Of a DNA stretch of 64,000 nucleotides, positions 25,912 to 33,854 are shown piece by piece. Each line of letters starts with the position of its first letter. The first letter of the stretch is position 1. Under the pieces are notes generated by a model, which was given only the letters and a program-made list of their open reading frames with translations, did no database searches and had not been told where the DNA came from. A program made the position numbers and the translations under genes. Source of the DNA: a virus; IMG/VR virus record IMGVR_UViG_3300009181_000055, positions 16,862-80,861 of that record; one strand, written 5' to 3'.

Positions 25912-26244
25912 ATGCAAATAAAACGCAATACAAGATTTGAAATATTGACGCCTAATGGGTATCAAGATTTTGCCGGCGTACGTAAGTTACGAAAAGATAA
26001 AATTTATGTAATTACATTATCATCAAATATTATATTAAGATGTTCTGAAACACATAAATTTATTGGTAATAGATTAGAATTAGAGGCTAACAAGCTTCAA
26101 ATAGGTAGTATTATAGATTCAATTGATAATAATATCGTGACCGTTATTGATATTAATATCGAAACTCAGCCTATAGAGTTATATGATATTATAGAAGTCG
26201 ATCGCGGAAATATTTTTATAGTAGATGGAATTGTATCACATAAC
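25912..26244 (+). other. C-terminal fragment of a split intein in TerL
   Basis: One hundred and eleven residues from the ATG to Asn (VDGIVSHN, blocks F/G), followed by Cys+1. It includes the B-block-like stretch with CSETHKF, normally found in the N-fragment of conventionally split inteins. Its opening, NTRFEILTPNGYQDFAGV, resembles the AceL-TerL C-intein as I remember it. Confidence 0.88.
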
Positions 26245-27090
26245 TGCGACTTTATCACTTCAGGTCATTCTGTAATTGAAGGTCAGGTATTAAAATGGTA
26301 TGAAACAACTCATATTAAAGATCCTATTGAAACTAGAAATAGTGGAGATTTATGGATATGGGAACCAGCAAATTACCAAAGAGATTATGTAGTTGTAGCT
26401 GACGTTGCTCGAGGTGACGGAGCTGACTACTCAGCATTTCATGTTATTGATGTAGAATCTGTAACGCAAGTAGCTGAATATAAAGGACAAATATCCACTA
26501 AAGAATATGGAAATATGTTAGTGAATATTGCAACAGAGTACAATGACGCTTTGCTAGTGATTGAAAATGCTAATGTGGGTTGGGCTTCAATTCAAGTAGC
26601 AATTGACAGAGGCTATAAAAATTTATACTATTCTTCTAAAGATAGTGGATTGTCAGATGTATCTCAACAATTAGCTAGATATGTTGATTTAAGAGACACT
26701 TCTGCAATGACAGCTGGGTTTACAACTTCATCTCGCACTCGCCCTTTAGTAATTTCCAAATTGGATACTTACATGAGAGAGCGAGTTCCTGTAATTCACT
26801 CTAGACGATTAATAGAAGAGTTGTATGTTTTTGTGTGGAATGGGTCAAAACCTGAAGCACAGCATGGTTATAACGACGATTTAGTAATGGCGTTTTCTAT
26901 TGGATTATGGATAAGAGACACTGCCTTAAAGCTTCGACAGCAAGGAATGGATCTAAATAGAAAAACTTTAGATTATTTTGGTAATGGACGAGGCGTTTAC
27001 AGTAATACTGCTGGAATGAGAAAAGAAACTGGATGGTCTATGGACACCGGTAAAAGAGGCGAAGACGAAGATTTAACGTGGCTTCTTTAA
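25912..27090 (+). CDS. terL: C-intein plus terminase large subunit, nuclease half
   Basis: It starts at its own ATG (MQIKRNTRFEILTPNGY) after an A-rich leader like other genes here. Residues 1-111 are the C-intein, with a B-block-like CSETHKF and the terminal VDGIVSHN; C112 is the +1 extein residue. The remaining 281 residues are the RNase H-like nuclease domain, with acidic metal ligands D164 (VVADVARGD), E218 (LLVIENAN) and D322/D323 (YNDDLVMAF). After trans-splicing the junction would read ECD-CDFITSG, giving a 528-residue terminase, in the usual range. No endonuclease domain lies within the intein. Confidence 0.9.
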   Translation: MQIKRNTRFEILTPNGYQDFAGVRKLRKDKIYVITLSSNIILRCSETHKFIGNRLELEANKLQIGSIIDSIDNNIVTVIDINIETQPIELYDIIEVDRGNIFIVDGIVSHNCDFITSGHSVIEGQVLKWYETTHIKDPIETRNSGDLWIWEPANYQRDYVVVADVARGDGADYSAFHVIDVESVTQVAEYKGQISTKEYGNMLVNIATEYNDALLVIENANVGWASIQVAIDRGYKNLYYSSKDSGLSDVSQQLARYVDLRDTSAMTAGFTTSSRTRPLVISKLDTYMRERVPVIHSRRLIEELYVFVWNGSKPEAQHGYNDDLVMAFSIGLWIRDTALKLRQQGMDLNRKTLDYFGNGRGVYSNTAGMRKETGWSMDTGKRGEDEDLTWLL

Positions 27091-27114
27091 AAAAGCTTGG
27101 TTATTAGGAAAATA

Positions 27115-27124
27115 GATATTTATT
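27115..27124 (+). promoter_or_regulatory. Late-promoter-like motif GATATTTATT
   Basis: GATATTTATT 19 bases before the portal ATG at 27144, in the 53-base gap after the terminase gene. Confidence 0.5.
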
Positions 27125-27143
27125 TTAAATAGTTTAATTAAAA

Positions 27144-29051
27144 ATGGCAGCAGATAAAACATTATACGGTCGATTAAAGCGTCTCTTTAATACCAATGTT
27201 ATCGTGCGTAAAGTGGGTAAGAATCAACTTAAAGTAGTTGATAATGATCATTTACAATCAATGGGTAACGCACATAACTCAAAATTTATTGATCGATTTA
27301 CTAGGTTGCATGGGGTTCGTCCTAATTCATTAAATACATATAATCCAAATTACAATTACTTTTCATCTAAGACTGAATTGTATACAGATTATGAAGTTAT
27401 GGATCAAGACGCAATTTTATCATCGGCATTAGATATCTATGCAGACGAAACAGTTATGAAAGATGACTTTGGTGATGTATTGCGCATTACCAGTGACAAT
27501 GAAAATATTAAAAAAATACTACATAATTTATTTTATGATGTTTTAAACATTGAATTTAATTTATGGCCATGGGTTCGTAATATGTGTAAATATGGAGATT
27601 TATTTTTGCATTTAGACATTCAAGAAGAAATTGGAATTGTAAATGTTACTCCGATGTCTGCATATGAAATTATCCGTGAAGAAGGAATGACATTAGACAA
27701 TCCATACCACGTGCAATTCAAGCAGTTAGGTGGAGGAAATATTATATATGAAAACTTTGAGATTGCTCATTTTCGTTTAATTAATGACTCAAACTTCTTA
27801 CCCTATGGTAAGTCTATGCTTGAAGGAGCTAGAAAAGTTTGGAAACAATTAACGTTAATGGAAGATGCGATGTTAATTCATCGTGTAATGAGAGCTCCTG
27901 AGAAACGTATATTTAAAGTAGACGTAGGAAATATTCCTCCTCAAGAAGTTGACGCTTACATGCAAAAAATTATTAATCAAATGAAAAAGGTACCTTATGT
28001 AGACCCTCAGACAGGAGATTATAATTTAAAGTTCAATATGCAAAATATGCTTGAAGATTATTTCTTACCAGTAAGGGGTGGGTCTTCAGGAACCGAAATT
28101 GATACTTTAGCAGGTATGGAATTTACAGGTATTGACGATATTGAATATCTTCGTAATAAAATGATGGCAGCTTTAAAAGTTCCCAAAGCATTTTTAGGAT
28201 ATGAAGAAGGAATTTCAGGAAAGGCTACACTAGCTGCTGAAGATGTTCGATTTGCTAGAACCATTGAAAGAATTCAAAGAATTGTAATTTCTGAATTACA
28301 TAAAATTGCTATTGTGCATTTATATGCTCAAGGATTTGCAAATGCAGAATTAGTTGATTTTGAATTGACAATGACTTCTCCGTCGACAATTTACGAACAA
28401 GAGAAATTAACTTTATACGCTACTAAAGTAACTTTAGCAGGCGATATGATTGAAAAGAAAATAATGTCTAAAGAATGGATATATAAAAATATATTTAATT
28501 TTACGTTGGATGAAGCGGCAGAAATACAATCAGGTTTAATCACCGATGGTAAAGATACTTTCCGTCTTACTAAAATTGGAGAAGAAGGTAAAGATCCAGC
28601 AGACCCTAAAAATCAAGAGCCAGAGGAAAAAGAAGGTGGTGAAGAATCAGCAAATCCGTTTGGTGGAGGAGGTGAAGAAGAAGAAGGTGGCGAAGAAAAA
28701 GGAGCAAATCCATTTGCCGGCGGCAAGGAAGAGAAAAAAGAACCTACTAAAGAAGAAGGCGTAGATAAATCTCTTCAGAAAAAATACGATACAAAAGCTA
28801 GACAAAAACAAACACCTGCAGGAGGTTGGCCAGGAGCCGGTCGCCCAAAAGAAGGTATGAAATATAATACTCACGAGCATCCTAGAGGATATGATCCCAT
28901 TGGAAAAGTAGCTTGGAAGAACTCTAGAAATGAATCAGCTATGGATACTATTAAAAAGTATGGATTAGCTAAGTATACTTCTAAGAAACCAAAGGTATTA
29001 AATGAGTCTGAAGGTAAATTGCTAGATGAAACAAATATTATCCCAGAATAA
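27144..29051 (+). CDS. 20: Portal protein (T4 gp20 type)
   Basis: The portal is the dodecameric ring through which DNA enters the head and the tail attaches. The 635-residue product matches the gp20 family through YTDYEVMDQDAILSSALDIY near residue 90, FNLWPWVRNMCKYGDLFLHL near 143, LIHRVMRAPEKRIF near 250, and the YLRNKMMAALKVPKAFLGYE stretch near 335. The first 500 residues approximate the T4 protein (524). The extra C-terminus holds acidic NPFGGGGEEEE-type repeats, a basic section and KYNTHEHPRGYDPIGK near residue 573, which I do not know from T4. It is preceded by a promoter-like motif. Confidence 0.9.
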   Translation: MAADKTLYGRLKRLFNTNVIVRKVGKNQLKVVDNDHLQSMGNAHNSKFIDRFTRLHGVRPNSLNTYNPNYNYFSSKTELYTDYEVMDQDAILSSALDIYADETVMKDDFGDVLRITSDNENIKKILHNLFYDVLNIEFNLWPWVRNMCKYGDLFLHLDIQEEIGIVNVTPMSAYEIIREEGMTLDNPYHVQFKQLGGGNIIYENFEIAHFRLINDSNFLPYGKSMLEGARKVWKQLTLMEDAMLIHRVMRAPEKRIFKVDVGNIPPQEVDAYMQKIINQMKKVPYVDPQTGDYNLKFNMQNMLEDYFLPVRGGSSGTEIDTLAGMEFTGIDDIEYLRNKMMAALKVPKAFLGYEEGISGKATLAAEDVRFARTIERIQRIVISELHKIAIVHLYAQGFANAELVDFELTMTSPSTIYEQEKLTLYATKVTLAGDMIEKKIMSKEWIYKNIFNFTLDEAAEIQSGLITDGKDTFRLTKIGEEGKDPADPKNQEPEEKEGGEESANPFGGGGEEEEGGEEKGANPFAGGKEEKKEPTKEEGVDKSLQKKYDTKARQKQTPAGGWPGAGRPKEGMKYNTHEHPRGYDPIGKVAWKNSRNESAMDTIKKYGLAKYTSKKPKVLNESEGKLLDETNIIPE

Positions 29052-29071
29052 AGTAAAAGAACAATAGTACC

Positions 29072-29080
29072 ATATTTATT
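29072..29080 (+). promoter_or_regulatory. Late-promoter-like motif ATATTTATT
   Basis: ATATTTATT (preceded by C) 24 bases before the ATG at 29105, in the 53-base gap after the portal gene. Confidence 0.45.
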
Positions 29081-29104
29081 ATTAAGAAAACAAAAAGCCT
29101 ATTA

Positions 29105-29950
29105 ATGAAAAATTTAAAGCATTCAAAGTTTAAAAACACGGGTGTTCTATTCGAACTTCTTGTACGTCAAGTTGCATCGGATACTTTGAACAATAATGAT
29201 TCAAAGGCGATTCCAATTATTAAAAAGTATTTTGCTAAATCTACGGAATTAGCAAAAGAATTAAACCTGTACCAAACTCTTGTAAAAGAAAAATTTGCTA
29301 AAGAAGATAAAGCAGGTCATTTAATAGATGCTGTATCGGCTGCCAAAGCGAAATTGAACCAAACCGTTATAAACAGACAGAAATATAATTTAATTAAAGA
29401 AATTAAAAATACTTATGTATTAGAAGATTTCTTTAAAACAAAAGTTAGTAATTATAAAACTCTAGCTGCTATATATAAGTTATTTGAATATACAATAGCT
29501 GATAGCCCTGTAGAGTCTGTTAATAATAGATATACATTAATTGAGCATATAACTCGTAAAGACGTTAAGAAGATTGCTCCTTTAAATGAAATGTCTTCTT
29601 TTATTAAACAAGACAAAGAAGTTCGTTTATTATCATATAAAATTTTAGTTGATAGATTCAATGAAAAATATTCTGATTTAAATGAAGGACAGAAATCTAT
29701 ATTAAGAAATTATATTAATGCAGTGTCAGAAGGAACTGAATTGAAATCTTTTATAGGAGAAGAAGTTTTTAAACTTCAAAAGTCACTTAAATCATTGACT
29801 TTAAAGGTTGATGATAAAGTAGTTAAAATTAAATTAACTGAAGTATCTAATTTATTAAGTAAGATAGCATCTGCTAAAACAGTTAAAGATACTCATATAT
29901 TAAGTTTGTTACGTTATCATGAATTAGTAAAAGAACTTAAGAAAGTATAA
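29105..29950 (+). CDS. Conserved helical head-region protein
   Basis: The 281-residue protein is Lys-rich and helical throughout, with the opening KHSKFKNTGVLFELLVRQVA and the middle block IYKLFEYTIADSPVESVNNRYTLIE. I recognise this family as a constant neighbour of the portal gene in T4-like phages of marine and Bacteroidetes hosts; its function is unassigned. Position between portal and prohead protease suggests a prohead-core or portal-assembly role, which is inference. No motif for catalysis, metal binding or membrane insertion is visible. Confidence 0.5.
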   Translation: MKNLKHSKFKNTGVLFELLVRQVASDTLNNNDSKAIPIIKKYFAKSTELAKELNLYQTLVKEKFAKEDKAGHLIDAVSAAKAKLNQTVINRQKYNLIKEIKNTYVLEDFFKTKVSNYKTLAAIYKLFEYTIADSPVESVNNRYTLIEHITRKDVKKIAPLNEMSSFIKQDKEVRLLSYKILVDRFNEKYSDLNEGQKSILRNYINAVSEGTELKSFIGEEVFKLQKSLKSLTLKVDDKVVKIKLTEVSNLLSKIASAKTVKDTHILSLLRYHELVKELKKV

Positions 29951-29952
29951 TA

Positions 29953-30276
29953 ATGGCAAACGAAAATCCAATATGCGGACCTTACTCAGCTCCCGCAGCG
30001 ACATATAATTCATCAAAAATTAATGCAACGTATTCTCGTACAGTTCGCGTAACTGCTACAACTAATAATCCGTTTATAGCAACAGGGTCATTTTTAAACC
30101 CTGCAGGGTTTCTTATTATGAATACCGGAAGTTTACTCATATCAGCATCAAATGGCACAGGATATGTTGGCGCTGATTTTCACGAGCCAAGTCAAAATCA
30201 TCAAATATTTCCAATTAGCTTAAGATATGTATCTGCATCTGATGCAGGTGATATTACTATATTATACAATTATTAA
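29953..30276 (+). CDS. Small beta-rich structural protein
   Basis: This 107-residue protein is rich in Thr, Ser, Asn and Tyr, with alternating strands (TVRVTATTNNPFIATGSFL, GFLIMNTGSLLISASNGTG, ITILYNY). It contains no charged helices, unlike its neighbours. The composition is typical of capsid decoration or fibre proteins. It lies in the head gene run, two bases after the preceding stop, so a head decoration protein is the best guess. The family is not recognised. Confidence 0.4.
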   Translation: MANENPICGPYSAPAATYNSSKINATYSRTVRVTATTNNPFIATGSFLNPAGFLIMNTGSLLISASNGTGYVGADFHEPSQNHQIFPISLRYVSASDAGDITILYNY

Positions 30277-30285
30277 AATTAATTT

Positions 30286-30819
30286 ATGTCATATACAACT
30301 ACATTTAAAAAATTCCTTAAAGAATCCGGAGAGCCCGAAGATAATTCTCGCTTAATAGATGATGAGGAAGACGACTTTCAATTAGACGACATGGAAGAAA
30401 TGTCGACGTCAGCAGGTGCAGGTGGATATGAAACTCCTAATGCTTTTGGTGAGTTAGGTGATGACACTATTGAAATGTTAGGATATAAAAAAGTTAAGAA
30501 AGTTAAAAAAGAAGTTAAGAAACCGGTTAAAGAATCTGAGTTTATGAGACTTTCAAAAGAACTTTATCTTAATGAAATTTCATATAATGAATATAGAAAA
30601 GATCCTATAGCATCGCCTAAGGCAAAAATAAATAACTCAATTAATTACATTAATAGAGGTTTAAAAGAAATTGAAAAAGTTGTTAACCATAATGTTCGTT
30701 TAAAGCAAGAAATGGGTGTAGACAACAATGTTTATTGGAAATCGTCTCGTGAAAATCTCTCTAAAATTAGTGAGCGTTTATTGAGAGTATCAAAACAATT
30801 AAAGGAATTAGCGTCTTAA
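30286..30819 (+). CDS. Putative head-internal protein with LKE leader
   Basis: The 177-residue protein starts MSYTTTFKKFLKESGE, a short basic helix with an LKE site like the other head-region leaders. It then has an acidic stretch (DDEEDDFQLDDMEEM), the segment STSAGAGGYETPNAFG that recurs in small virion proteins of T4-like phages, a basic block (KKVKKVKKEVKKPVK) and a C-terminal helical pair. It stands directly before the prohead protease. A scaffold or packaged internal protein is inferred; no enzymatic motif is seen. Confidence 0.45.
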   Translation: MSYTTTFKKFLKESGEPEDNSRLIDDEEDDFQLDDMEEMSTSAGAGGYETPNAFGELGDDTIEMLGYKKVKKVKKEVKKPVKESEFMRLSKELYLNEISYNEYRKDPIASPKAKINNSINYINRGLKEIEKVVNHNVRLKQEMGVDNNVYWKSSRENLSKISERLLRVSKQLKELAS

Positions 30820-30820
30820 T

Positions 30821-31435
30821 ATGGAAAATAAGAAATTAATAGTAGACTATATTACATTTAACATTTCTCCGGAAATGATTAGTGAGTCTATGGAAAAGAA
30901 TAATGGCCGTCTAATGGTTAAAGGAGTATTGCAAAGAGCAGATGCTCAAAACCAAAATGGACGAGTTTATCCTAGAAATATATTAATGCGTGAAGCTAAA
31001 AAATATGCTGACGTTAATATAAAAGAAAGAAGAGCTTTAGGAGAATTAGATCATCCAGATTCTTCAGTAGTAAATCTAAATAATGTTTCTCACAATATAA
31101 CAGAAATGCATTGGGAAGAAAATGATTTAGTTGGAACTGTAGAAGTTTTATCAACACCGTCAGGTAACATATTAAAAGAGTTATTTAAGTGTGGTATTAA
31201 ATTAGGTATTAGTTCTCGTGGATTAGGATCTGTTAAGCAATTAGGAGAAGGGTCTGTAGAAGTGCAAGACGACTTTGAATTAATTGCATTTGACTTTGTG
31301 TCTAATCCATCAACTCAAGGAGCTTTCCTAAAACCAACTGCAATGCATGAGTCAGTACAGCATGGTTTAATTAAGCCAGCTAAATATGAAAAAGTAAATC
31401 GTTTAATTACAGATATATTGTCAGACATTAAATAA
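30821..31435 (+). CDS. 21: Prohead core protease (T4 gp21 type)
   Basis: The protease matures the prohead by cutting scaffold, internal and capsid proteins after (L/I)xE sites. This 204-residue protein matches T4 gp21 (212 residues): NGRVYPRNILMREA near residue 46, catalytic His at H78 in GELDHPDSS, and the catalytic Ser region GISSRGLGS near S131/S132. It is followed by DFELIAFDFVSNPST near 150, typical of the herpes-like serine protease fold. It sits in the standard order portal-protease-scaffold-capsid. Its likely substrates include the scaffold and capsid genes downstream, and perhaps the DLLxE-leader proteins. Confidence 0.9.
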   Translation: MENKKLIVDYITFNISPEMISESMEKNNGRLMVKGVLQRADAQNQNGRVYPRNILMREAKKYADVNIKERRALGELDHPDSSVVNLNNVSHNITEMHWEENDLVGTVEVLSTPSGNILKELFKCGIKLGISSRGLGSVKQLGEGSVEVQDDFELIAFDFVSNPSTQGAFLKPTAMHESVQHGLIKPAKYEKVNRLITDILSDIK

Positions 31436-31443
31436 ACCAAATC

Positions 31444-31575
31444 ATGAATTTAGAAGAAAAATACAAAGCTAGTACTAATAATACAAAGCCAAAGGCTTAT
31501 AGCCAAAAAACTAAACAGGCCAAAGACAATTCAAAATTGAATGTCGACGTAACTCCTAAAAAATACAAAGGATAA
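31444..31575 (+). CDS. 43-residue lysine-rich small protein
   Basis: An ATG nine bases after the protease stop opens a 43-codon frame (MNLEEKYKASTNNTKPKAYS...), ending TAATG on the next start, the same coupling as neighbouring genes. The peptide is rich in Lys, Asn and Thr with no hydrophobic core, so it is probably disordered. The tight fit between two real genes is the main reason for calling it. Function unknown; a small DNA-binding packaged peptide is conceivable. Confidence 0.5.
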   Translation: MNLEEKYKASTNNTKPKAYSQKTKQAKDNSKLNVDVTPKKYKG

Positions 31576-31982
31576 TGAAATTAAAAGATCTATTAGAATT
31601 CAAAAAAGGAAGACTTAACGAAGAAGTAGTTGAGCCGTCAGAGCAAATTATCAAAGGAGTTCAAAAAGAACTTAAAATGAAAACTGGTATTATTGCTGTA
31701 TTGGGTTTAGATAAAAAGAAACCAGAGATATTATATTATATGTCTGATTTATCTAAAGAGATACGTACACCAGTACTTCAGTCTTTATTTAACTCTATGA
31801 CGTTAGATGTATCTTGCTCTACTTTAACTAATTCAGTAGGTGGATATATATTCAACGTGTCAATTAATTATACTCATCCAGGAGCAGGATCTAACGGAAG
31901 AGATATTGGTACTATCTGGTATCAAGACGGTAAGTTTAAATCAAGATTCAATACTTCAACCACTGTAAACGTAGCTTCTTAA
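31575..31982 (+). CDS. DLLxE-type protein, head region
   Basis: The 135 residues start MKLKDLLEFKKGRLNEEV, with the shared leader motif and an LNE site near residue 15. The body is a compact alpha/beta sequence (GIIAVLGLDKKKPEILYYM, GGYIFNVSINYTHPGAGS, IGTIWYQDGKFKSRFN) that ends in a beta hairpin. I do not recognise a family. If the leader is removed by the protease, the remainder would be a small folded head protein of about 115 residues. It overlaps the preceding stop by one base. Confidence 0.5.
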   Translation: MKLKDLLEFKKGRLNEEVVEPSEQIIKGVQKELKMKTGIIAVLGLDKKKPEILYYMSDLSKEIRTPVLQSLFNSMTLDVSCSTLTNSVGGYIFNVSINYTHPGAGSNGRDIGTIWYQDGKFKSRFNTSTTVNVAS

Positions 31983-31983
31983 T

Positions 31984-32718
31984 ATGCCTTATACTTATAA
32001 GAAAGAAGGAGATAAATACGTTGTCTATAAAAAAGATGGTGGAAAGCGAGTAGGTGCTACTAAAGGTACTAAAGAAGCTTTGAAAAAGTATTTAGCTGCG
32101 TTACATATGCATGAAATGAAATTAAAAGAAAATATGAAAACAAACAAATCTATTAAATTAGCAGACTTACTAAAAGAGGGTGAAGATTTAACTCAAAGTA
32201 TGACTACTGAGCAAAAGAAAGCTTTTTTAGAAGCTGTATATAAATTTGCTGAACATTCAGACTCTATTTATAGACCTCATTCTTTAAAAGAAACTTCTCA
32301 ATATTTAGGAGAGCTTATCGAAGCTGCTCATCATTTAACTTTGTCTGAAACTGAAGATTGGTTTGACGCTAATACAGTTAATCGTCATATGAAGCATTTA
32401 GGTGAAGCATATAAGATATTTGAAAAGACTTCTCAAGAAATGTCAGTACTTCAGCAACGTTTAGAGTCTGCTTATGAAGATATCGGAGGTACTTTAAATA
32501 AGTATTATGATGTAGGTGGAATGGTTACTGAAGCGGCTTCGGGAGATGATTATCAAAAGTTCTTTTCAAAAGCAATGAAGAAGTTTAAAATTCAAGAACC
32601 TTCAGATTTAGAAACTCCTAGAGATAAAAAGAAATTTTTCAATTGGGTAGATAAAAATTACGTAGCTAAGGAAGAACCTAGCAAAGACAAAGGTGTTAAG
32701 ACAGTAGCTAAGAAATAA
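31984..32718 (+). CDS. Head-region protein with an internal DLLxE motif
   Basis: The 244-residue protein begins with a basic segment (PYTYKKEGDKYVVYKKDGGK then RVGATKGTKEALKKYLAALH) known from many small phage proteins. It then has the shared KSIKLADLLKEGED motif at about residues 55-68, and a helical body (HHLTLSETEDWFDANTVNRH, YEDIGGTLNKYYDVGG). A final DYQKFFSKAMKKFKIQEPSD block is followed by KKFFNWVDKNY. The motif being internal rather than N-terminal suggests that the first 50 residues may be a removable leader. Its role is inferred only from position between protease and scaffold. Confidence 0.5.
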   Translation: MPYTYKKEGDKYVVYKKDGGKRVGATKGTKEALKKYLAALHMHEMKLKENMKTNKSIKLADLLKEGEDLTQSMTTEQKKAFLEAVYKFAEHSDSIYRPHSLKETSQYLGELIEAAHHLTLSETEDWFDANTVNRHMKHLGEAYKIFEKTSQEMSVLQQRLESAYEDIGGTLNKYYDVGGMVTEAASGDDYQKFFSKAMKKFKIQEPSDLETPRDKKKFFNWVDKNYVAKEEPSKDKGVKTVAKK

Positions 32719-32719
32719 T

Positions 32720-32779
32720 ATGAAATTAGCACCTATAGCACATATTAAAGAACATCAAGCAGAAATTAAAGCTGCTTAA
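32720..32779 (+). CDS. Possible 19-residue peptide
   Basis: ATG 32720 opens a 19-codon frame (MKLAPIAHIKEHQAEIKAA) just after the preceding stop, with the same TAATATG spacing seen between confirmed genes. It is too short to judge by composition, and a terminator-like stem follows. It may be a remnant or chance frame. Confidence 0.2.
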   Translation: MKLAPIAHIKEHQAEIKAA

Positions 32780-32802
32780 AATTTATTAAAAATATTTCAT
32801 TC

Positions 32803-32834
32803 ATATGGGCGTGTTTACTTAAGCATGCCCATAT
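32803..32834 (+). terminator. Stem-loop, likely terminator, abutting a promoter motif
   Basis: ATATGGGCGTG (32803-32813) pairs with CATGCCCATAT (32824-32834) with one G-T pair, ten-base loop. TTTATT follows rather than a long T run. The 3' arm overlaps the ATATTTATT motif at 32831, as in the other nested hairpins. It ends the protease-side unit. Confidence 0.45.
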
Positions 32835-32839
32835 TTATT
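32831..32839 (+). promoter_or_regulatory. Late-promoter-like motif ATATTTATT
   Basis: ATATTTATT overlapping the 3' arm of the 32803-32834 stem, about 100 bases before the scaffold ATG. A second copy lies at 32883, so the scaffold gene has tandem motifs. Confidence 0.4.
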
Positions 32840-32882
32840 GATATAACGCACAATACCTTATCTCTATATAAGGTGCTAGAAA

Positions 32883-32891
32883 ATATTTATT
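32883..32891 (+). promoter_or_regulatory. Late-promoter-like motif ATATTTATT before scaffold
   Basis: ATATTTATT 52 bases before the scaffold ATG at 32944. An ACCTTAT/ATAAGGT inverted repeat (32855-32874) lies just upstream. The region 32780-32943 otherwise holds no gene. Confidence 0.4.
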
Positions 32892-32943
32892 CTATTAAGA
32901 TTTCCAATAATCTTATTTCCAATTAAAAAACAATAAAAGGACA

Positions 32944-33828
32944 ATGAAAGACCTATTAAAAGAGGCAATTGCTGATGCAAAAGCCGTAAGAGAAACAGCC
33001 TTAGCCAACGCTAAACTTGCTCTTGAGGAAGCTTTCACTCCAAGACTTCAATCTATGTTGTCTGCTAAATTAGCTGAAGAAATGTCTGAAGAAGACGAAG
33101 AAGAACCAGCTGAAGAAGAGATGCCAACAGAAGGAGAAGAAATGGGTGATGAAGGAATGCCTGCAGAAGAGCCAGTTGAAGAAGGCGAAGACGATGAAGA
33201 AGAAATGCCAGAAGAAGAAATGACTGAAGAAGGCATGGACATGGAAGGCGAAGAAGATGATTTAGATTTAGAATCTATTATCAGAGAATTAGAAGGCGAT
33301 GAAGAGCCCGCAATGGAAGAACCTAAAGAGGATGATTCTATGGAAGAAGGCGAAGAAATGTCTGATGATGATGAAGATATCAATATTGAAGAAATTATCA
33401 AATCTTTACGTGAAGAAGACGAGACTGAAGAAAAAGAAGAAATGAAAGAAGAAGATGAAAAAGAAGAAGAGTCAAGCGAAGATCTAGAAGAAGCGTATAA
33501 TGTTATCCGTTTCCTAAAAGGTAAAATTAATGAAGTAAATTTATTAAATGCTAAACTTTTATATTCTAATAAATTATTCCGTAATTTCACTTTAAACGAA
33601 GGTCAGAAAATGAAAGTTATCGAAAACTTCGATAGAGCTTTTACTTTACGTGAAGTTAAGTTAGTATATTCGACTTTAGCTGAAGGCTTTAAAATGCCAT
33701 CGACTAAGAGAGTAGTTAAAGAATCGTTTGCTTCAAAACCGGTAGGATCTACCAAACCTGCAAAGCAAGTAATTTCTGAAGGTACAGAATTAGCTAATCG
33801 TTTCAAAAAACTAGCAGGATTAAAATAA
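32944..33828 (+). CDS. 22: Prohead scaffold/core protein (T4 gp22 type)
   Basis: The scaffold fills the prohead and is degraded by the protease during maturation. The 294-residue protein starts MKDLLKEAIADAK, the shared leader motif. It has a very acidic middle (residues 40-180, long runs of Glu and Asp with Met-Pro breaks). The C-terminus is conserved, with LNEGQKMKVIENFDRAFTLR then EVKLVYSTLAEGF near residues 215-250, and ends ELANRFKKLAGLK. The helical C-terminus, acidity and position directly before the capsid gene match T4 gp22 (269 residues). Several LxE sites occur throughout. Confidence 0.85.
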   Translation: MKDLLKEAIADAKAVRETALANAKLALEEAFTPRLQSMLSAKLAEEMSEEDEEEPAEEEMPTEGEEMGDEGMPAEEPVEEGEDDEEEMPEEEMTEEGMDMEGEEDDLDLESIIRELEGDEEPAMEEPKEDDSMEEGEEMSDDDEDINIEEIIKSLREEDETEEKEEMKEEDEKEEESSEDLEEAYNVIRFLKGKINEVNLLNAKLLYSNKLFRNFTLNEGQKMKVIENFDRAFTLREVKLVYSTLAEGFKMPSTKRVVKESFASKPVGSTKPAKQVISEGTELANRFKKLAGLK

Positions 33829-33854
33829 TTAATTAACTTAAAACAAAATTTAAA

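Noticed and set aside
25049-27090. Terminase as a pseudogene or simple frameshift
   Set aside because: Both halves carry intact motifs, and the joining sequences are recognisable intein ends with Cys1, SHN and Cys+1. The second half has its own ATG. Decay would not produce this.
33048-33590. Serine-rich 180-codon frame on the minus strand
   Set aside because: It is the antisense of the Glu/Asp-rich scaffold middle; GAA/GAT codons read backwards give Ser and Ile. No motif or start context supports it.
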